From: Leptolyngbya sp. SIO4C5
GTDB taxonomy: Bacteria; Cyanobacteriota; Cyanobacteriia; Phormidesmidales; Phormidesmidaceae
Length of the DNA: 5,445 nucleotides
NCBI GenBank assembly: GCA_010671965.1
Contig: JAAHIC010000350.1
Span: forward strand, 1-5,445
Reading direction: 5' to 3'
The notes beneath the pieces are model-generated. The model had not been told where the DNA came from, searched no databases, and saw nothing but the letters and a program-made list of their open reading frames with translations. Every line of letters begins with the position of its first letter. Position 1 is the first letter of the stretch. Shown here one piece after another: positions 4,058 to 5,445 of this stretch. The position numbers were made by a program, and so were the translations under genes.

Positions 4058-5445
4058 CTAAACCGCGAGGGCAGCTTCTGGCTGAGTTGGCCCCAGTGCG
4101 CCAGAATAAACTACGCCGCGCCGCGCATCTAGCGTCAGAATAGTGCCGTCGCGAATCACCTCAGTGGCATTCTTAACGCCTACAATCACGGGCACACCCA
4201 GCCTTAGTCCTATCACCGCCGCGTGGCCTGTGAGGTTGTCATCTTCAGTAATAATGCCGCCTGCCCGCCGGATAGCATCTACAAAGTCGGCGCTGGTGCA
4301 TGGCGCAATCAGAATTTCTCCGGGATTAAAGTCGCTGATATCTAAACCGCTATGGGCTACCCTGGCTCGCCCACTGATTGAGCCTTCCCCAATGCCAGTA
4401 CCCCGTCCCAATACCGCCGTTACCAGCTCCACCTTAATCAAGTCGGTAGAGCCAGAAACACCCTGTAGCGTTCCTGCCGTCATCACCACCAAGTCGCCTT
4501 CCCGCAGCAGACCTTTCTCTTGGGCCACGTTCATAGCGGCCTTAAAGGTTTGCCCTGTCGATGGTAAATCCAGCACGAGGAGCGGACGAACACCCCAAAT
4601 CAGCTGCAGCCGACGCGAAACGCCAACCTGAGGCGTCACCGCCAAAATCGGAATTCGAGGACGATACTTAGAAACGTTGCGGGCTGTTGCCCCTGTTTTG
4701 GTCATCGTCATGATAGCCGCCGCCTTAAGCTGATCGGCAATGCGGCTAACGGCATGACTAATCGCATTCGGAATTGAGCGGGAACTGCTTTGCTCATCGA
4801 AGGAGCAGTTGGGGCTTTCCTGCTCAGTGCGTAGAGCAATCCGGGCCATCGTGGCGACAGCCTCAACCGGATACTTGCCCACCGCTGTCTCATTCGAGAG
4901 CATAACCGCGTCTGTGCCGTCTAGAATCGCGTTGGCCACATCCGAGACCTCTGCGCGGGTGGGGCGCGGATTGCTGGCCATGCTGTCTAGCATCTGCGTT
5001 GCCGTAATCACAGGAATGCCTAGACGATTAGCGGTGGCAATTAGGCGTTTCTGCAGAATAGGCACCTCTTCCGCTGGTAGCTCAACACCCAGGTCTCCTC
5101 GTGCCACCATCACGCCGTCTGAAAGCGACAAAATCGCCTCCATCTGTTCGATCGCTTCGTGCTTTTCAATCTTGACAATCACGGGCACCTGCTTGCCCGC
5201 CTCAGAAATCAGCTCTTTGATCTCTAAAACGTCTTGAGGATTCCGCACAAAGCTCAGCGCCACCCAGTCAACGCCCTGATTGAGGCCGAACATCAGGTCG
5301 CGCCGATCTTTCTCGGTCAGCGCCTTAATGGAAAGATAAACCCCTGGAAAGTTAACGCCTTTGCTGTTGGACAAGATGCCACCCACGACGACCTCACAGT
5401 GCAGTTCACGCTGCTGGCGATCGATCGCTTCTACCCGCATTTCCA
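4058..5445 (-). CDS. pyk: Pyruvate kinase with C-terminal PEP-utiliser domain (5' end missing)
   Basis: Transfers phosphate from phosphoenolpyruvate to ADP, giving pyruvate and ATP, the last step of glycolysis, in the cytoplasm. The frame is open through the right edge, so the Met encoded at 5440 is internal; by alignment with known enzymes about 130 N-terminal residues are missing, predicting about 590 in all. Numbering from that Met: end of the B domain (GGILSNSKGVNFPG, 20-33); second half of the TIM barrel with the active-site lysine K90 and E92 in VIVKIEK, D116 in ARGDLG, and T148 in TATQMLDSM; the signature RPTRAEVSDVANAILDGTDAVMLSNETA (159-186); the regulatory C domain (about 220-345); then an extra PEP-utiliser mobile domain (about 350-450) with LTGHAAVIGLRLGVPVIVGV (403-422). 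Such an extra domain is known in Bacillus-type enzymes and in some cyanobacterial pyruvate kinases. All visible catalytic residues are intact. No clear terminator follows. Confidence 0.96.
   Translation of the reverse strand, partial: EMRVEAIDRQQRELHCEVVVGGILSNSKGVNFPGVYLSIKALTEKDRRDLMFGLNQGVDWVALSFVRNPQDVLEIKELISEAGKQVPVIVKIEKHEAIEQMEAILSLSDGVMVARGDLGVELPAEEVPILQKRLIATANRLGIPVITATQMLDSMASNPRPTRAEVSDVANAILDGTDAVMLSNETAVGKYPVEAVATMARIALRTEQESPNCSFDEQSSSRSIPNAISHAVSRIADQLKAAAIMTMTKTGATARNVSKYRPRIPILAVTPQVGVSRRLQLIWGVRPLLVLDLPSTGQTFKAAMNVAQEKGLLREGDLVVMTAGTLQGVSGSTDLIKVELVTAVLGRGTGIGEGSISGRARVAHSGLDISDFNPGEILIAPCTSADFVDAIRRAGGIITEDDNLTGHAAVIGLRLGVPVIVGVKNATEVIRDGTILTLDARRGVVYSGALGPTQPEAALAV

Noticed and set aside
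4143..4631. Long plus-strand open frame opposite pyruvate kinase (also 4809-5237)
   Set aside because: Shadow frames of a strongly conserved minus-strand gene; the translations are low-complexity S/T/P/R-rich and have no recognisable domain.

Overview
The window looks like ordinary chromosomal DNA of a cyanobacterium. Nine exact copies of the octamer GCGATCGC (HIP1, a hallmark of many cyanobacterial genomes) lie between 573 and 3702. It also carries a Ycf49-like (DUF2499) gene with a DUF3593 gene, families I associate with cyanobacteria and plastid-bearing eukaryotes. The genus cannot be told from this sequence.

Layout. At the left edge (1-43, minus strand) there may be the first 14 codons of a divergent gene. 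A plus-strand cluster follows: a small phasin-like/coiled-coil protein (80-472), the DUF2499 three-helix membrane protein (476-799, only 3 nt after the previous stop) and a DUF3593 membrane protein (894-1196). A minus-strand VOC/glyoxalase-fold gene (1217-1588) converges on this cluster. It is divergent from a class I fructose-bisphosphate aldolase gene (1710-2792, plus), which has a strong Shine-Dalgarno and a GTG start. The right half is all minus strand: pyruvate kinase with an extra C-terminal PEP-utiliser domain (4058-5445, 5' end outside the window), then a secreted or membrane-anchored protein of unknown function (3360-3902), then a staphylococcal-nuclease-type nuclease (2857-3291) converging on the aldolase.

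How the genes relate. Aldolase and pyruvate kinase are both glycolytic enzymes, but they are on opposite strands and separated by two unrelated genes, so this is proximity and not an operon. The DUF2499/DUF3593 pair is the most plausible functional module, with unknown function. Gaps between genes are all short (at most 155 bp); no tRNA, rRNA, CRISPR array, insertion sequence or phage gene was seen.

Most unusual signals. (1) In the 155-bp gap between pyruvate kinase and the secreted protein, the word GTGAT occurs four times at exactly 22-bp spacing (3956, 3978, 4000, 4022). The last copy forms a CRP-like TGTGA-N6-TCACC dyad, and the set is bracketed by a perfect 8-bp inverted repeat. (2) A palindromic GTAGGGGC-type repeat between aldolase and nuclease supplies the TAG stop codons of both genes. 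I see no complete new biological system here; the phased GTGAT array is the best candidate for undescribed regulation.
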